Positions 27,587 to 35,985 of a DNA stretch of 64,000 nt are shown in pieces; the stretch's first letter is position 1; the number at the start of each line of letters is the position of its first letter. A model generated the notes under the pieces. That model had not been told where the DNA came from. It saw only the letters and a program-made list of their open reading frames with translations, and made no database searches. The stretch covers positions 434,001 through 498,000 of the forward strand of contig CBDANK010000003.1 in the NCBI GenBank assembly GCA_965197565.1. Reading direction: 5' to 3'. The translations under genes were made by a program, and so were the position numbers. The stretch is from G963667675 sp965197565. Lineage in GTDB: Bacteria; Chloroflexota; Dehalococcoidia; Lucifugimonadales; UBA3495.

Positions 27587-28651
27587 CTAGAGGTTAAGCT
27601 GGGGCACTCTGTAGCCGAACTCCTTGTTGTATATCTGGATGCGGTCCCGCTGGGTGTCCGCCACCAGCAAGCGACTGTTGGCCGCGTCAAACTCCACCGC
27701 TGTGGGCTGGGCGAAGGTCCACTCCGGCTCGGTGCTGCGCACTTCACGGCGGCGCTTGATATAGTCGGCATTGGCGTCTACGGTCATCTGGGCCCATTTG
27801 GATAGCTGCTGGGAGTCGCCTACAAGGCCGGTAAGAAACTTCCCTTCGGCATCGAAGATTTGAACGCGCCCCACTTGCCAGGCATTCGCGCTCCAGTCAC
27901 AGATGTAAACGTCTCCTTCGGGGTCCACTGCCACATCGGTAGGGTTGGCCAACCGCCCCTTCTTGGTGCCGGGGCCGCCGAATTGGGCTACGAAGCGGCC
28001 GTCGGAGGTAAATTTTTGCACTCGGTGGTTCATGTGGTCGGCTACGTACACGAAACCTTCGCCGTCCACGGTAATGCCCCAGGGAGAATCCAACTCGTCC
28101 TCCCCGTTGCCTTTGCGGCCCCAGCCGCCCAGGAACCTGCCGTCGGTGGTGAACTTTCGGACCTTGTGGCTGCGCCCATCGGTGATGTACAGGACCTCGT
28201 CGCCGTCGATGGCGATGCCCGAGGCCCCGTTGGGCTCGCTATCCCCGTCTTGGACGGTGTCCCACTGTTGCAGGAAGCCGCCTTCTTTGTCGAAGACGGA
28301 AACCCGGTTCAACCATTCGTCGGTAATGTAGAGATTTCCTTGTTTGTCTGCGGTAATTCCCGACGGCCAGATAAGCTGGCCGTCGCCGCTGCCGTACCTG
28401 CTGAACTCTCCCAGGAAATCTTCTTCCCCGGTCTGGCCGCCAAGCCCTATTTTGCTGACCCGCTGCCCCACACCGGTACGGTCCCAGGCTACGTTGCTGA
28501 TGCTCTCACTGCCCCGGTTAATCACATAAGCAATTCCGTCGGTGTCCAGGGCTAGGTCCACCGGATAGCTGAACCCCATGCCGGTCTGGGATTGCCTACC
28601 TACGTTGTGGCTGTAATCATAGGTCCGACCGGCGACCGTTTCCGTAAGCAT
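27587..28651 (-). CDS. NHL-repeat beta-propeller protein
   Basis: A 354-residue protein built of about six NHL repeats: repeated PSGITADKQGNLYITD, ASGIAIDGDEVLYITD, PWGITVDGEGFVYVAD, PTDVAVDPEGDVYICD and a final PTAVEFDAANSRLLVAD unit, each followed by RV-x-F/KF and DGRF strands. Such propellers bind partner proteins or substrates rather than catalyse. No signal peptide is seen. ATG 28651 with GGAGG six bases upstream is the real start; the frame is open further upstream but there overlaps the preceding gene. It lies in the DUF1800-DUF1501 operon and may be a binding partner of those proteins. Confidence 0.85.
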   Translation of the reverse strand: MLTETVAGRTYDYSHNVGRQSQTGMGFSYPVDLALDTDGIAYVINRGSESISNVAWDRTGVGQRVSKIGLGGQTGEEDFLGEFSRYGSGDGQLIWPSGITADKQGNLYITDEWLNRVSVFDKEGGFLQQWDTVQDGDSEPNGASGIAIDGDEVLYITDGRSHKVRKFTTDGRFLGGWGRKGNGEDELDSPWGITVDGEGFVYVADHMNHRVQKFTSDGRFVAQFGGPGTKKGRLANPTDVAVDPEGDVYICDWSANAWQVGRVQIFDAEGKFLTGLVGDSQQLSKWAQMTVDANADYIKRRREVRSTEPEWTFAQPTAVEFDAANSRLLVADTQRDRIQIYNKEFGYRVPQLNL

Positions 28652-28717
28652 AGCCCGCCTCCATTTGTTAGCCCTTAACCAGCTATGAAGATAACTTTCC
28701 AACCTCTCGAAAGAAAT

Positions 28718-28749
28718 CCGCAGGGGCACGGTCTTCCGTGCCCCTGCGG
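28718..28749. repeat. Perfect 14-bp hairpin in the DUF1501-NHL gap
   Basis: CCGCAGGGGCACGG pairs perfectly with CCGTGCCCCTGCGG around a four-base loop. It lies 20 bases after the DUF1501 stop and ~65 bases before the NHL start. It could be a processing site, attenuator or REP-like element setting different expression levels within the operon. The T-rich tail after it is weak, so full termination is unlikely. Confidence 0.65.
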
Positions 28750-28769
28750 GTTCGTCCAATTCTGGTCCC

Positions 28770-29900
28770 CTACCCGAAGAAGGGCAGTTTTTCGAAGCTG
28801 CCTTCGATGATGGATTTGGCGTCCAGCCCCATCCAGTCCTCAAGGATGGAGGAGTAAACGCCGCGGAAGTCGTGATTGGGGACCACGTCCCCCTGCTCCA
28901 GGTCCCGTGCTTCCATGGAGGGATACTCGCTGTACTGGCCTCCCTTGACCTGTTGCCCCAGGACGAAAGCTGCGCCGCCAGCGCCGTGGTCGGTGCCCGA
29001 GCCGTTGTCATGGGTCCTGCGGCCGAACTCGGTGAACATGAGCATAATCACGTTGTCGCCGACCCCGTGCTCTGCCAGATCGTCGAAGAAGCACTCAACA
29101 CCTTCGGAAACATCCTTCCACAGTTTGTCGTGCATGCCGATCTGGTTGGAATGGCTGTCGAAGCTGCCGTGGTCGACGTAGAAGACACGAGTGCCGAAGT
29201 CAGCCATGTGAATCTGGGCGATCCCCTTCAGCCTCTTGGCCAATACCGTGTCTGGGTACTCGATGTTGGAGGAGTACATCTTGGGGGCTTCTTTCAAGAT
29301 GTCGGCTCCTTTGAGGGTGTCCAAGCCGGTCTGGCCGAGGTAGTCCATAACCGGACCGCCGCCCATAACCGGAGAATACAGCCGGGCAAACCGGTCCAGT
29401 ATACGACTCCGCTGCTGTTGTTCTGAGATGCCGGGAAGCAAGCCGTAGGTGTCCAGGTCGTCCACCACGGCAACCGGCACACCGGGCAGCACTAGCGCCC
29501 GGAACAAGGACGCCCCGAAGGCCACCGCAGTCAGGACGTTCTCCTTGTTGGGGTCAATGTCCCTAGTCGCCTTTCCCAGCCATCCCTCGGTGCCAAGTTT
29601 GTCCGGCTCGCAAGTATGCCAGATGTCCATAGAGCGGAAGTGGGAACGAGGAGAGTTGGGATAGCCCACCCCGTGGATAATGGCCATGTCTCCACGGTCG
29701 TAGATGGTTTTCATGGGACCCATCTGAGGGTGGAAACCGACTTTGTCGTCCAAGGGAATCACTTGGTCCTCGGGAATCCCCACTGCCGGACGGTTATCCC
29801 GATACAAAGGATTGGTGTAGGGTATAACCGTGTTGAGATAGTCGTTTCCTCCAGTCATCTGGAGTATTACTAGGACTGGGTCTTTGTTGGTGCTGGCCAT
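28770..29900 (-). CDS. DUF1501 family protein (alkaline-phosphatase fold)
   Basis: DUF1501 proteins have a sulfatase/alkaline phosphatase-like fold and nearly always sit beside a DUF1800 gene, as here. Recognisable blocks are QMTGGNDYLNTVIPY, FHPQMGPMK, HGVGYPNSPRSHFRS, the central DFGTRVFYVDHGSFDSHSNQ, and FTEFGRRTHDNGSGTDHGAGG with putative metal-binding Asp and His. Unlike many homologues there is no Tat signal at the N-terminus, which begins directly at ASTNKDPVLVIL. The role is unknown; links to secreted or planctomycete-type carbohydrate or sulfate metabolism have been suggested in the family. CAGGAG eight bases before the ATG supports the start. Confidence 0.9.
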   Translation of the reverse strand: MASTNKDPVLVILQMTGGNDYLNTVIPYTNPLYRDNRPAVGIPEDQVIPLDDKVGFHPQMGPMKTIYDRGDMAIIHGVGYPNSPRSHFRSMDIWHTCEPDKLGTEGWLGKATRDIDPNKENVLTAVAFGASLFRALVLPGVPVAVVDDLDTYGLLPGISEQQQRSRILDRFARLYSPVMGGGPVMDYLGQTGLDTLKGADILKEAPKMYSSNIEYPDTVLAKRLKGIAQIHMADFGTRVFYVDHGSFDSHSNQIGMHDKLWKDVSEGVECFFDDLAEHGVGDNVIMLMFTEFGRRTHDNGSGTDHGAGGAAFVLGQQVKGGQYSEYPSMEARDLEQGDVVPNHDFRGVYSSILEDWMGLDAKSIIEGSFEKLPFFG

Positions 29901-29921
29901 CTCTCTGACTCCTGCTAGGTT

Positions 29922-31325
29922 CTAGGCGTATTGGTATTCCCTAATGGCAACGATGAGTTGAAGCAGTTCGGACACCCTGGCCGTTGATGCTTGCACTTGG
30001 TCAACGTTGTCCCAACCAAAGTCGCCGCCTTCTTCTATGAAACCGATCAACTCGTTCCGGCTCTCCCGGTTCACTTCCAAGGGGCCCATCAGGTCCAAGC
30101 AGCTATCCACAACCCTTTCGGGTGAAGACTCTCCTTGTAGCTTGAGACGGTCCACCAAGGCCTTGACGCCGGGCCGGCTCAGGTCGCCAACCAGGTCGGC
30201 GGTAAAGTTCACCCGGCGCATCAGAGCGCCGCTGTTAATCCACTCGGCCCCGGTATGCCACCCTTCCACACTGGGCGGGTTTAGCAGGTCCTGGCCCATG
30301 TAGCCGGGCTGGCGAGATAGGTCGCCTATTCCGGGAGCGGGAAACTCGGCTCCGCCTACGAGCCTTAATGTACCCACGACCACCTCCGTCGGGCTCTTGA
30401 GACGGGCAAAGCGGGCGTTCTTAAAGAAGTCCGAGTTGAAGAGTACCCGCAGAGTCGAGCGGATGTCGTAATTGGACTCAACCAGGGTATCGGCCAACAG
30501 GTCAACGGCTTCCGGGTCTAGGGGAGGGGTAACGGCCCAAGCAGGGACCTGGGCCTCGTCGGCCACGAAGAAGTTGTAAAGGTGCCTGGCCACAAACTGG
30601 GCTGTTGCCGGCTGCTCGCAGATAATACGGATTATATCTTCTCCGTTGAAGTTGCCGGTCTCCCCGAGAAAAGTTTTTTCGCCGTCGTCGTGGTCCTCCT
30701 CCCGGTACTCGAAGAACCAGTCATGGCGGCCGAGCGGACCCCGGGGCAGCTTGGGCAAAATAGTCCATCCGGTGAAAGCCCGGGAGCACTCCCGGACGTC
30801 CACCTCGGTGTAGTTGCCCACGCCCATGCTGAACAGTTCCAACAGCTCCCGTCCCCAGTTCTCGTTCACTGCACTGGAGTGGTTCTCGCAGTTATCCAGC
30901 CAGTAAATCATGGCCGGGTCCTTAGCCATCTCCAAGAGAAGTTCCCGGTAGTCGCCCATTCCGTTTTCGCGGAACTTTACGATCATGTCCATCACATCGT
31001 CGTAATGGTCCACCTTGGAGACACCGGTAGCAAAGACCTGGTGCCAGAAAAGTGCCATCTTTTCTTCCAAGGGCCGTTTGGTGTTTACCATGTCGTGCAG
31101 CCACTCGGCGGAGCCCATACCGGGGAGGGTTCCGGGACGCCAGGTCCACGGGTGGTAGCGCATCATTTCGTTTCGGTCCAGGGGCTCGTGTTCTTCAGGG
31201 TGTAGAAGCTCCTCCACCGTGGCCTCGTACCCTTTGGCGGCTCGGGCTTCCAACTCGTCCCGGGTAGCCCCGAAGCCGGCCCGCCGCATCAGGTGGGCCA
31301 TCAAGGCTATATCTTGGTCGGCCAT
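29922..31325 (-). CDS. DUF1800 family protein
   Basis: 467 residues with the DUF1800 hallmarks: HLMRRAGFGAT at the start, MALFWHQVFATGVSKV, DPAMIYWLDNCENH, NENWGRELLELFSMGVGNYTE, RAFTGW and, near the end, FKNARFARLKSPTEVVVG then QDLLNPPSVEGWHTG. The function of the family is unknown, but its fixed pairing with DUF1501 implies a joint role. AAAGGAG precedes the ATG, and a consensus promoter lies ~100 bases upstream, so this is the first gene of the operon reaching down to the ThDP enzyme. It has no signal peptide. Confidence 0.92.
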   Translation of the reverse strand: MADQDIALMAHLMRRAGFGATRDELEARAAKGYEATVEELLHPEEHEPLDRNEMMRYHPWTWRPGTLPGMGSAEWLHDMVNTKRPLEEKMALFWHQVFATGVSKVDHYDDVMDMIVKFRENGMGDYRELLLEMAKDPAMIYWLDNCENHSSAVNENWGRELLELFSMGVGNYTEVDVRECSRAFTGWTILPKLPRGPLGRHDWFFEYREEDHDDGEKTFLGETGNFNGEDIIRIICEQPATAQFVARHLYNFFVADEAQVPAWAVTPPLDPEAVDLLADTLVESNYDIRSTLRVLFNSDFFKNARFARLKSPTEVVVGTLRLVGGAEFPAPGIGDLSRQPGYMGQDLLNPPSVEGWHTGAEWINSGALMRRVNFTADLVGDLSRPGVKALVDRLKLQGESSPERVVDSCLDLMGPLEVNRESRNELIGFIEEGGDFGWDNVDQVQASTARVSELLQLIVAIREYQYA

Positions 31326-31424
31326 AGCTCTTTCTCCTTTTCAGCGTTTAATGGATGGAGCCTGGGTTGACGAAGCTGCTTAAGATATTTGGTGTCGGGA
31401 ATTTGCACACTATACGCCGCTTAA

Positions 31425-31454
31425 ATGATAGCTGAGACGTGATATTCCTGTCAA
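31425..31454 (-). promoter_or_regulatory. Sigma-70 type promoter of the DUF1800 operon
   Basis: On the minus strand TTGACA (31449-31454), an 18-base spacer and TATCAT (31425-31430). The transcript would start near 31418, about 93 bases before the DUF1800 ATG. The rest of the 31326-31523 gap serves the divergent MFS gene. Confidence 0.65.
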
Positions 31455-31523
31455 CGAGTTGATGCGAGTCCATTCTCAATAGTATTAAAGGGCATCAAGC
31501 GGACATCTGCGTATAGGGGTAGA

Positions 31524-32939
31524 ATGGCTGTTGAGCATTCTCTGCGAATCGCAGTGATTAAGACGAGTACGCAAAATCTGAAGAGACGCACTCCCAGGAT
31601 TTTTTATGGCTGGTGGATCGTGGGCATCAGCATGGTTGTCGATGCCCTGAAGCTTGGGACCTTCATGGTTGTCGATGCCCTGAAGCTTGGGACCTTCAAC
31701 CGGGGCTTTACTGTCTACTTCTTGCCTATCCAACAGCAATTGGGGATTAGCCGGGCCGCTTTATCCCTGGCGGAAACTCTGGGCCGTCTTGAGGGAGGGC
31801 TCCAAGGGCCGCTGGTGGGCTACCTGAATGACCGTATAGGCCCGCGGCCAATGGTGGCTGCTGGCGGGATTCTCTCTGGCGTGGGATTCATTCTTCTGTC
31901 CTTCACCCACAGTTATTGGTACTTTATGCTGATCTTCATCGGTCTGCTGTCGGTGGGCTTCCGGTCTGGCTATAACCACGCCACCATACCGGCAGTCAAC
32001 CGGTGGTTCCTGCGCAAAAAGAGCCTTGCCATGTCCCTGGCATCTAGCGGCAGGGGTTTGGGTGGCGCGGTCATAACCCCCCTGGTCGCGCTCATGATAT
32101 TTAGATTGGGCTGGCGCACTGCAGCACTGGTTTCCGGAATTGGAATCATCGCAGTAGTGGTGCCCTTGGCCCCCCTGATGCGAAGGTCCCCTGAAAGTAT
32201 GGGTCTGCTGCCCGACGGCGACACCGCGCCGTCGGCCGGGAGACCCTACCCGGTGGTCCGCCCAGGCAGCGCGAGCCCCAAGCCCGCAACGGTGGGCCAG
32301 GTCACCGCGGGACCTCGGGTCAGGCCAGTGCAAGGCTCAGTGGACTTTACCACACGTGAAGCCATGAAAACTCGTTCCTACTGGTTGTTCGCTCTGGCCT
32401 ATGGGATGAACAACGCGGTGAATTCTGGGGTTACTTTCCAATTAGTGCCCTTGATGGTGTGGGCTGGCACCAGCCAACCCAAGGCGGCGTTGCTGGTGGG
32501 CCTGTTATCATTCGCCACCCTGGTGTTCAGCCCCATTATGGGTTGGATGGGAGATATTTGGTCCAAGCCGAAGATAAACGCGGTGGCCATGGTCATGGGG
32601 GCAGCGGCGATGTTGGTTCTGCTGGCCAGCGGCGGATATTTGTGGCAGTTGGTATTGTTTGCACTCCTGCTTGCATTGTCAGAGAGTTCTCACCCACTGG
32701 CCTGGGCCATTGTAGGAGATTTTTTCGGACGTCGGAACTACGCTACCATGCGAGGCTGGCTGGATTTGCCAGACCAACTCATGTCCATGAGTACACCGGT
32801 GTGGATGGGGCTAATCTTCGACCGTACTGGCAGCTATTTTTGGGCACTAGTACCGTTGGCCGTCATGTACGGATTGTCAGCCGCTCTTTACTTCGCGCTC
32901 CCTAGGCCGAGGCCTCCGGAACGGTACCAGGGGTCATGA
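31524..32939 (+). CDS. MFS transporter (monocarboxylate-type)
   Basis: Major-facilitator protein of 471 residues with about twelve hydrophobic segments. The helix 1 opening FYGWWIVGIS, the loop 2-3 motif GYLNDRIGPRPM and a second-half GWMGDIWSKP (motif A equivalent) match the RhtX/FptX and monocarboxylate-like branch. A Pro/Ser/Arg-rich cytosolic loop of ~60 residues separates the halves. The sequence after helix 1 contains an exact 11-residue duplication (MVVDALKLGTF twice), which may disturb the first periplasmic loop. The substrate is unknown; a small organic acid is a guess. AGGGGTAG precedes the ATG. It is divergent from the DUF1800 operon. Confidence 0.9.
   Translation: MAVEHSLRIAVIKTSTQNLKRRTPRIFYGWWIVGISMVVDALKLGTFMVVDALKLGTFNRGFTVYFLPIQQQLGISRAALSLAETLGRLEGGLQGPLVGYLNDRIGPRPMVAAGGILSGVGFILLSFTHSYWYFMLIFIGLLSVGFRSGYNHATIPAVNRWFLRKKSLAMSLASSGRGLGGAVITPLVALMIFRLGWRTAALVSGIGIIAVVVPLAPLMRRSPESMGLLPDGDTAPSAGRPYPVVRPGSASPKPATVGQVTAGPRVRPVQGSVDFTTREAMKTRSYWLFALAYGMNNAVNSGVTFQLVPLMVWAGTSQPKAALLVGLLSFATLVFSPIMGWMGDIWSKPKINAVAMVMGAAAMLVLLASGGYLWQLVLFALLLALSESSHPLAWAIVGDFFGRRNYATMRGWLDLPDQLMSMSTPVWMGLIFDRTGSYFWALVPLAVMYGLSAALYFALPRPRPPERYQGS
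31632..31697. repeat. 33-bp in-frame tandem duplication inside the MFS gene
   Basis: Two identical 33-base units, 31632-31664 and 31665-31697, each encoding MVVDALKLGTF. Perfect identity and the in-frame length of eleven codons indicate a very recent duplication, either real or an assembly artefact. Confidence 0.8.
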
Positions 32940-33061
32940 AACCTCCAAGAGAAGGTGGACTTTGAGTTATGATGAAAGCCGTGGAGCAAACTTATGGAAA
33001 TGGGACAATCCAGCTTCCCGCCAAGCAGGTGTCCTGCTAGAACTGGCTCTTGTCATGCTAT

Positions 33062-33070
33062 TGGTATAAT
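33062..33070 (+). promoter_or_regulatory. Extended -10 promoter element before the Uma2 gene
   Basis: TGGTATAAT (TGnTATAAT) lies 34 bases before the Uma2-like start, at the end of a gap that shows no gene between it and the MFS gene. No good -35 hexamer is seen. Confidence 0.5.
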
Positions 33071-33103
33071 GAAGCAAGCTAAACTTACGTCAGAGGTAGC
33101 GAC

Positions 33104-33661
33104 ATGGTCCGGTTCAAACCGTGGGTAAAGTTCACTGTAAAAGAATACATGACCACGCCGGAGGATAAACGGTACCAGTTGCTGGACGGGGAGATGGTCT
33201 TGGCTCCTTCACCTACCACCAGACATCAAACAATTATCATGCGATTGTCCTTGGTGTTGCACCAGTTCATCAACGAACACAACCTTGGCCGGACATGGGT
33301 TGCCCCGCTAGACGTGGTGCTGTCTAACCATGATGTGGCCCAGCCGGATATTCTTTTCGTTTCTAATGAACGCGCCAGCATAGTTACTGAGGCTAACATC
33401 CAGGGAGCGCCGGACTTGGTGGTGGAAGTAGTGTCTCCATCCACTGCCGAGTACGATAGAGGATATAAGCAGTTCCTGTACGGCCGCCACGGGGTGAGGG
33501 AATATTGGATAGTGGAACCCCACCCTGGGGTAGTCGAAGTATTGACTGAAGGTGCTGAGGGACTGGTCCGCCAAACGGTTTATCGCCGAGGACAGACGTT
33601 AACATCGCCCCTATTGGATGGCCTATCCATCGACCTGGAGCAGGTGTTTGGCCAGGAATAA
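33104..33661 (+). CDS. Uma2-family putative restriction endonuclease-like protein
   Basis: Uma2/DUF820 proteins have a PD-(D/E)XK fold and occur in large numbers in Cyanobacteria and Chloroflexota; their role is unknown, with defence or repair suggested. The usual sequence marks are here: LDGEMVLAPSPTTRHQ (Glu30), QPDILFVSN (Asp82), PDLVVEVVSPSTAEYD with Glu108 and a Lys122 in the next helix, then GVREYWIVEP. At 185 residues it is of normal length. It stands alone with its own extended -10 promoter. Confidence 0.88.
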   Translation: MVRFKPWVKFTVKEYMTTPEDKRYQLLDGEMVLAPSPTTRHQTIIMRLSLVLHQFINEHNLGRTWVAPLDVVLSNHDVAQPDILFVSNERASIVTEANIQGAPDLVVEVVSPSTAEYDRGYKQFLYGRHGVREYWIVEPHPGVVEVLTEGAEGLVRQTVYRRGQTLTSPLLDGLSIDLEQVFGQE

Positions 33662-33692
33662 TCGGCCCGTTGAGCTCACGGTCACTAGAAAG

Positions 33693-34877
33693 CTATAGTC
33701 CGAACCGTTCCGCTGCTCTGGCAAAACCTTCCATTGCCCCCTCCAACACCCGGTCCTCGACGCAATAGGATATGCGGAAGTAGCCCGGCGTGCCAAACCC
33801 CCGGCCCGGCACCGTCAGCACGTTCCACTCCTGTAAAGCATCCACGAAGGCCACGTCGTCCGGCACCGGCGACTGTGGGAAGAAGTAGAAAGCGCCTTGG
33901 GGCTTGGTCACCGAGTATCCCAACTCGGTCAGTTGGGCGTATAAATAGTCCCGTTTGCGCTGGTAGTCTCCGGCATCGACGCTCACCCCTTGCAAGGATC
34001 GGACCAAGTGCTGCATCAGGGCCGGGGCATTGACGAAGCCCAAGATCCGGTTACAGAAGGTGAGTCCGTTGGCCAGTTCTTCCGCGCCGGGATATTCTGG
34101 ATTGATGGCGACGTACCCGATGCGCTCCCCCGGCAGCGCCAGGTCCTTGGCGTGGGAGTTGACCACCACCGTGTTCTGGTAATGAGGGAATACCTGGGGG
34201 TAGGTAATGCCGTCGTATATGATGCGGCGATAGGGCTCGTCGCTGATGATAAATATTTCCACCCCATGCTCCGCTTGCTTGCGGCTTAACAAGTCTCCAA
34301 GCGCCCTTAGCTTTTCGGCCGGATAGACCACTCCCGACGGGTTATTGGGGGAGTTGAGGATGAGCGCCCTGGTGTCAGGCGTTATGGCTGCTTCGATGGC
34401 CTCTAAGTCCGGCTGGAAGTCCGAGTCGGTTGCCACGGTGACCGCCTCGCCGCCGTGATTGTCCACGTAGTAGACGTATTCGACGAAGTAGGGTGAAAGT
34501 ATGATGACCTCTTGGCCGGGGTTGAGGATAGTTTTCAGGACCACGTTCAGCGCCGCCGCCGCGCCGCAGGTCATCACTATGTGGCCGGCGTCAAAGGGCA
34601 GACCGGTCTCCGCAGCGAGGCCGTCGGCCACCGCTTTACGGGTCTCGGGGTAGCCGGCATTGACCATATAGCGGTGCATCCCCTTTATTGGGCGCTGGGC
34701 CAACCGGAGTAACTCTTGGTGAAACTCTTGGGGCGGCTCCACAACAGGGTTGCCCAGGGAGAGGTCGAAGACATTGTCCTCGCCGTACTGGGCTTTCAGG
34801 TTCACGCCGGCCTCGAACATCCGGCGAATCCAACCACCCTGTTCCACAAAGCCCCGGACCTTATGTGAGATGGGCAT
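33693..34877 (-). CDS. Pyridoxal-phosphate aminotransferase, class I/II
   Basis: Fold type I aminotransferase of the aspartate aminotransferase superfamily, 394 residues. The PLP-binding Lys244 lies in SHAKDLALPGERIGY; Asn177 (NSPNNPSG), Asp213 and Tyr216 (SDEPYRR) and the terminal Arg for the substrate carboxylate (YFRISYC) are present. The substrate could be aspartate, alanine or an aromatic amino acid; it is far from the aromatic operon, so no hint comes from context. The upstream SD is weak (GGGGTT). The gap 34878-35188 upstream holds an inverted repeat but no gene. Confidence 0.92.
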   Translation of the reverse strand: MPISHKVRGFVEQGGWIRRMFEAGVNLKAQYGEDNVFDLSLGNPVVEPPQEFHQELLRLAQRPIKGMHRYMVNAGYPETRKAVADGLAAETGLPFDAGHIVMTCGAAAALNVVLKTILNPGQEVIILSPYFVEYVYYVDNHGGEAVTVATDSDFQPDLEAIEAAITPDTRALILNSPNNPSGVVYPAEKLRALGDLLSRKQAEHGVEIFIISDEPYRRIIYDGITYPQVFPHYQNTVVVNSHAKDLALPGERIGYVAINPEYPGAEELANGLTFCNRILGFVNAPALMQHLVRSLQGVSVDAGDYQRKRDYLYAQLTELGYSVTKPQGAFYFFPQSPVPDDVAFVDALQEWNVLTVPGRGFGTPGYFRISYCVEDRVLEGAMEGFARAAERFGL

Positions 34878-35087
34878 TTTTCAACCCCGCCACCTTTATT
34901 TTTGACTGTAGAGGATGCGGAGACCACAACAGTGTTGAAGAGTTCCTCTGCATGTTCTGGACACGCCGGATGATCCGCGATTAGTGGTTTAGCTACGGGC
35001 GCCCGCCAAACCAGGCGATTGTAGCAACGAGGGTACGGAGTGTCAAAATCAAATTGCTAGTGGAGTTCCAGATCAATTAATATAAAG

Positions 35088-35160
35088 CCACACCGTTAAC
35101 GAAGGCGGTGGTAGCATGTGGTTGCGGTCAACCTTCGATAGTGAATCGAAATCGGTGTGG
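35088..35160. promoter_or_regulatory. Long interrupted inverted repeat upstream of hicBA
   Basis: CCACACCG (35088-35095) pairs with CGGTGTGG (35153-35160), and GAAGG (35101-35105) with CCTTC (35132-35136). The whole sits ~30 bases before the HicB-like start, where an autoregulated antitoxin would bind its own operator. Operator function is inferred. Confidence 0.35.
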
Positions 35161-35188
35161 AGTCAATTTTCAACCGCATTAATCAGGA

Positions 35189-35653
35189 ATGCGGTTTAGG
35201 ATCGTCGTGAGAAAGTTGGCTAGAGAAATCTATTCGGCCCGTAAAGAAGGCAGATTACCATACGCCTTTAGGGCCAAGGACGTTAAACTTGCTTGTCCAG
35301 GTTGGTCCAACGATACATATAGTGCCTTCCTTTCGAAGCATAGACGAGGCAATCCTGGCGGTGATACCGAACTATTCGAGAGAGTAGCCCCAGGTTTGTA
35401 TAGCATCCTCAAGGAGCTTGACAGACCCTACATATTTAGGGCACGGCTAGAACAGGACGAAGATGGACGCTGGAGTTCCTGGATTGATGTTCTGCCAGGC
35501 TGCGCTGCCTGGGGCTATACCGCAGATGAGGCGCTTTCTGCTTTGAGGGATGCGGTCGAAGTATACATTGAGGATATGGTGGAAGCCGGAGAAGAAATTC
35601 CTAAAGAAAACGCAGCAAGGAGTAGATTACCGGCCGTCACAATCACTCTGTGA
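35189..35653 (+). CDS. hicB: HicB-like antitoxin with N-terminal extra domain
   Basis: The C-terminal half (about residues 75-150) is a HicB-type partial RNase H fold: PYIFRARLEQDEDGRWSSWI, DVLPGCAAWGYTADEALSAL, and a VEVYIEDMVEAGEEIP helix. The N-terminal ~70 residues (AREIYSARKEGRLPYAFRA, then SAFLSKHRRGNPGGDTELFE and VAPGLYSIL) look like a winged-helix DNA-binding domain rather than the usual HicB C-terminal HTH/RHH. It starts at ATG 35189 or GTG 35207, the latter after AGGA. The gene order HicB then HicA is the reverse of the commonest arrangement. Together with the toxin it should form an autoregulated type II TA pair. Confidence 0.75.
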   Translation: MRFRIVVRKLAREIYSARKEGRLPYAFRAKDVKLACPGWSNDTYSAFLSKHRRGNPGGDTELFERVAPGLYSILKELDRPYIFRARLEQDEDGRWSSWIDVLPGCAAWGYTADEALSALRDAVEVYIEDMVEAGEEIPKENAARSRLPAVTITL

Positions 35654-35904
35654 CACTTCGGCCTGAGTTAATACGACGGCTCCGTAATATTCAAGTGAGG
35701 GAACTCATTCGCGCTCTGGAACGAGATGGGTTTACATACCGCCGCACCAGAGGCTCTGGCAGGTTATATCGTCATCCTGATGGCCGAAGGACGGTTATTC
35801 ACTATCACTCTCCTGGTGATACTCTTCCGTTAGGAACACTTCGTAGAGTGCTCTTGGGAACTCGTTGGAGTGAAGAAGATGTGCGGAGACTAGAGCTTTT
35901 CTGA
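35650..35904 (+). CDS. hicA: HicA-like toxin (mRNA interferase fold)
   Basis: An 84-residue dsRBD-like HicA protein: VRELIRALERDGF, the TRGSGRLYRHPDGRRTVIHYH core, then TLPLGTLRRVLLGT. Canonical HicA has a catalytic His in a GSH motif; this protein has GSG instead, with the nearest His five residues later. Activity may be weak, relocated or lost, or this may be a divergent subfamily. The GTG start overlaps the antitoxin stop by three bases (GTGA), so synthesis is coupled and the toxin cannot be made without HicB being translated first. Confidence 0.78.
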   Translation: MTLRPELIRRLRNIQVRELIRALERDGFTYRRTRGSGRLYRHPDGRRTVIHYHSPGDTLPLGTLRRVLLGTRWSEEDVRRLELF

Positions 35905-35985
35905 CATTGAATTTGAAATGGAGCTTGGCTTATCTTTGTAATCAATAGTGTTTGTCATTTGAGGTTTGAGTTCTTTGGGAACAGA

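Noticed and set aside
28652..29011. Extended N-terminus of the NHL-repeat gene
   Set aside because: The extra 120 codons overlap the DUF1501 gene out of frame and have Thr/Pro/Ser-rich shadow composition; ATG 28651 with GGAGG is a far better start.
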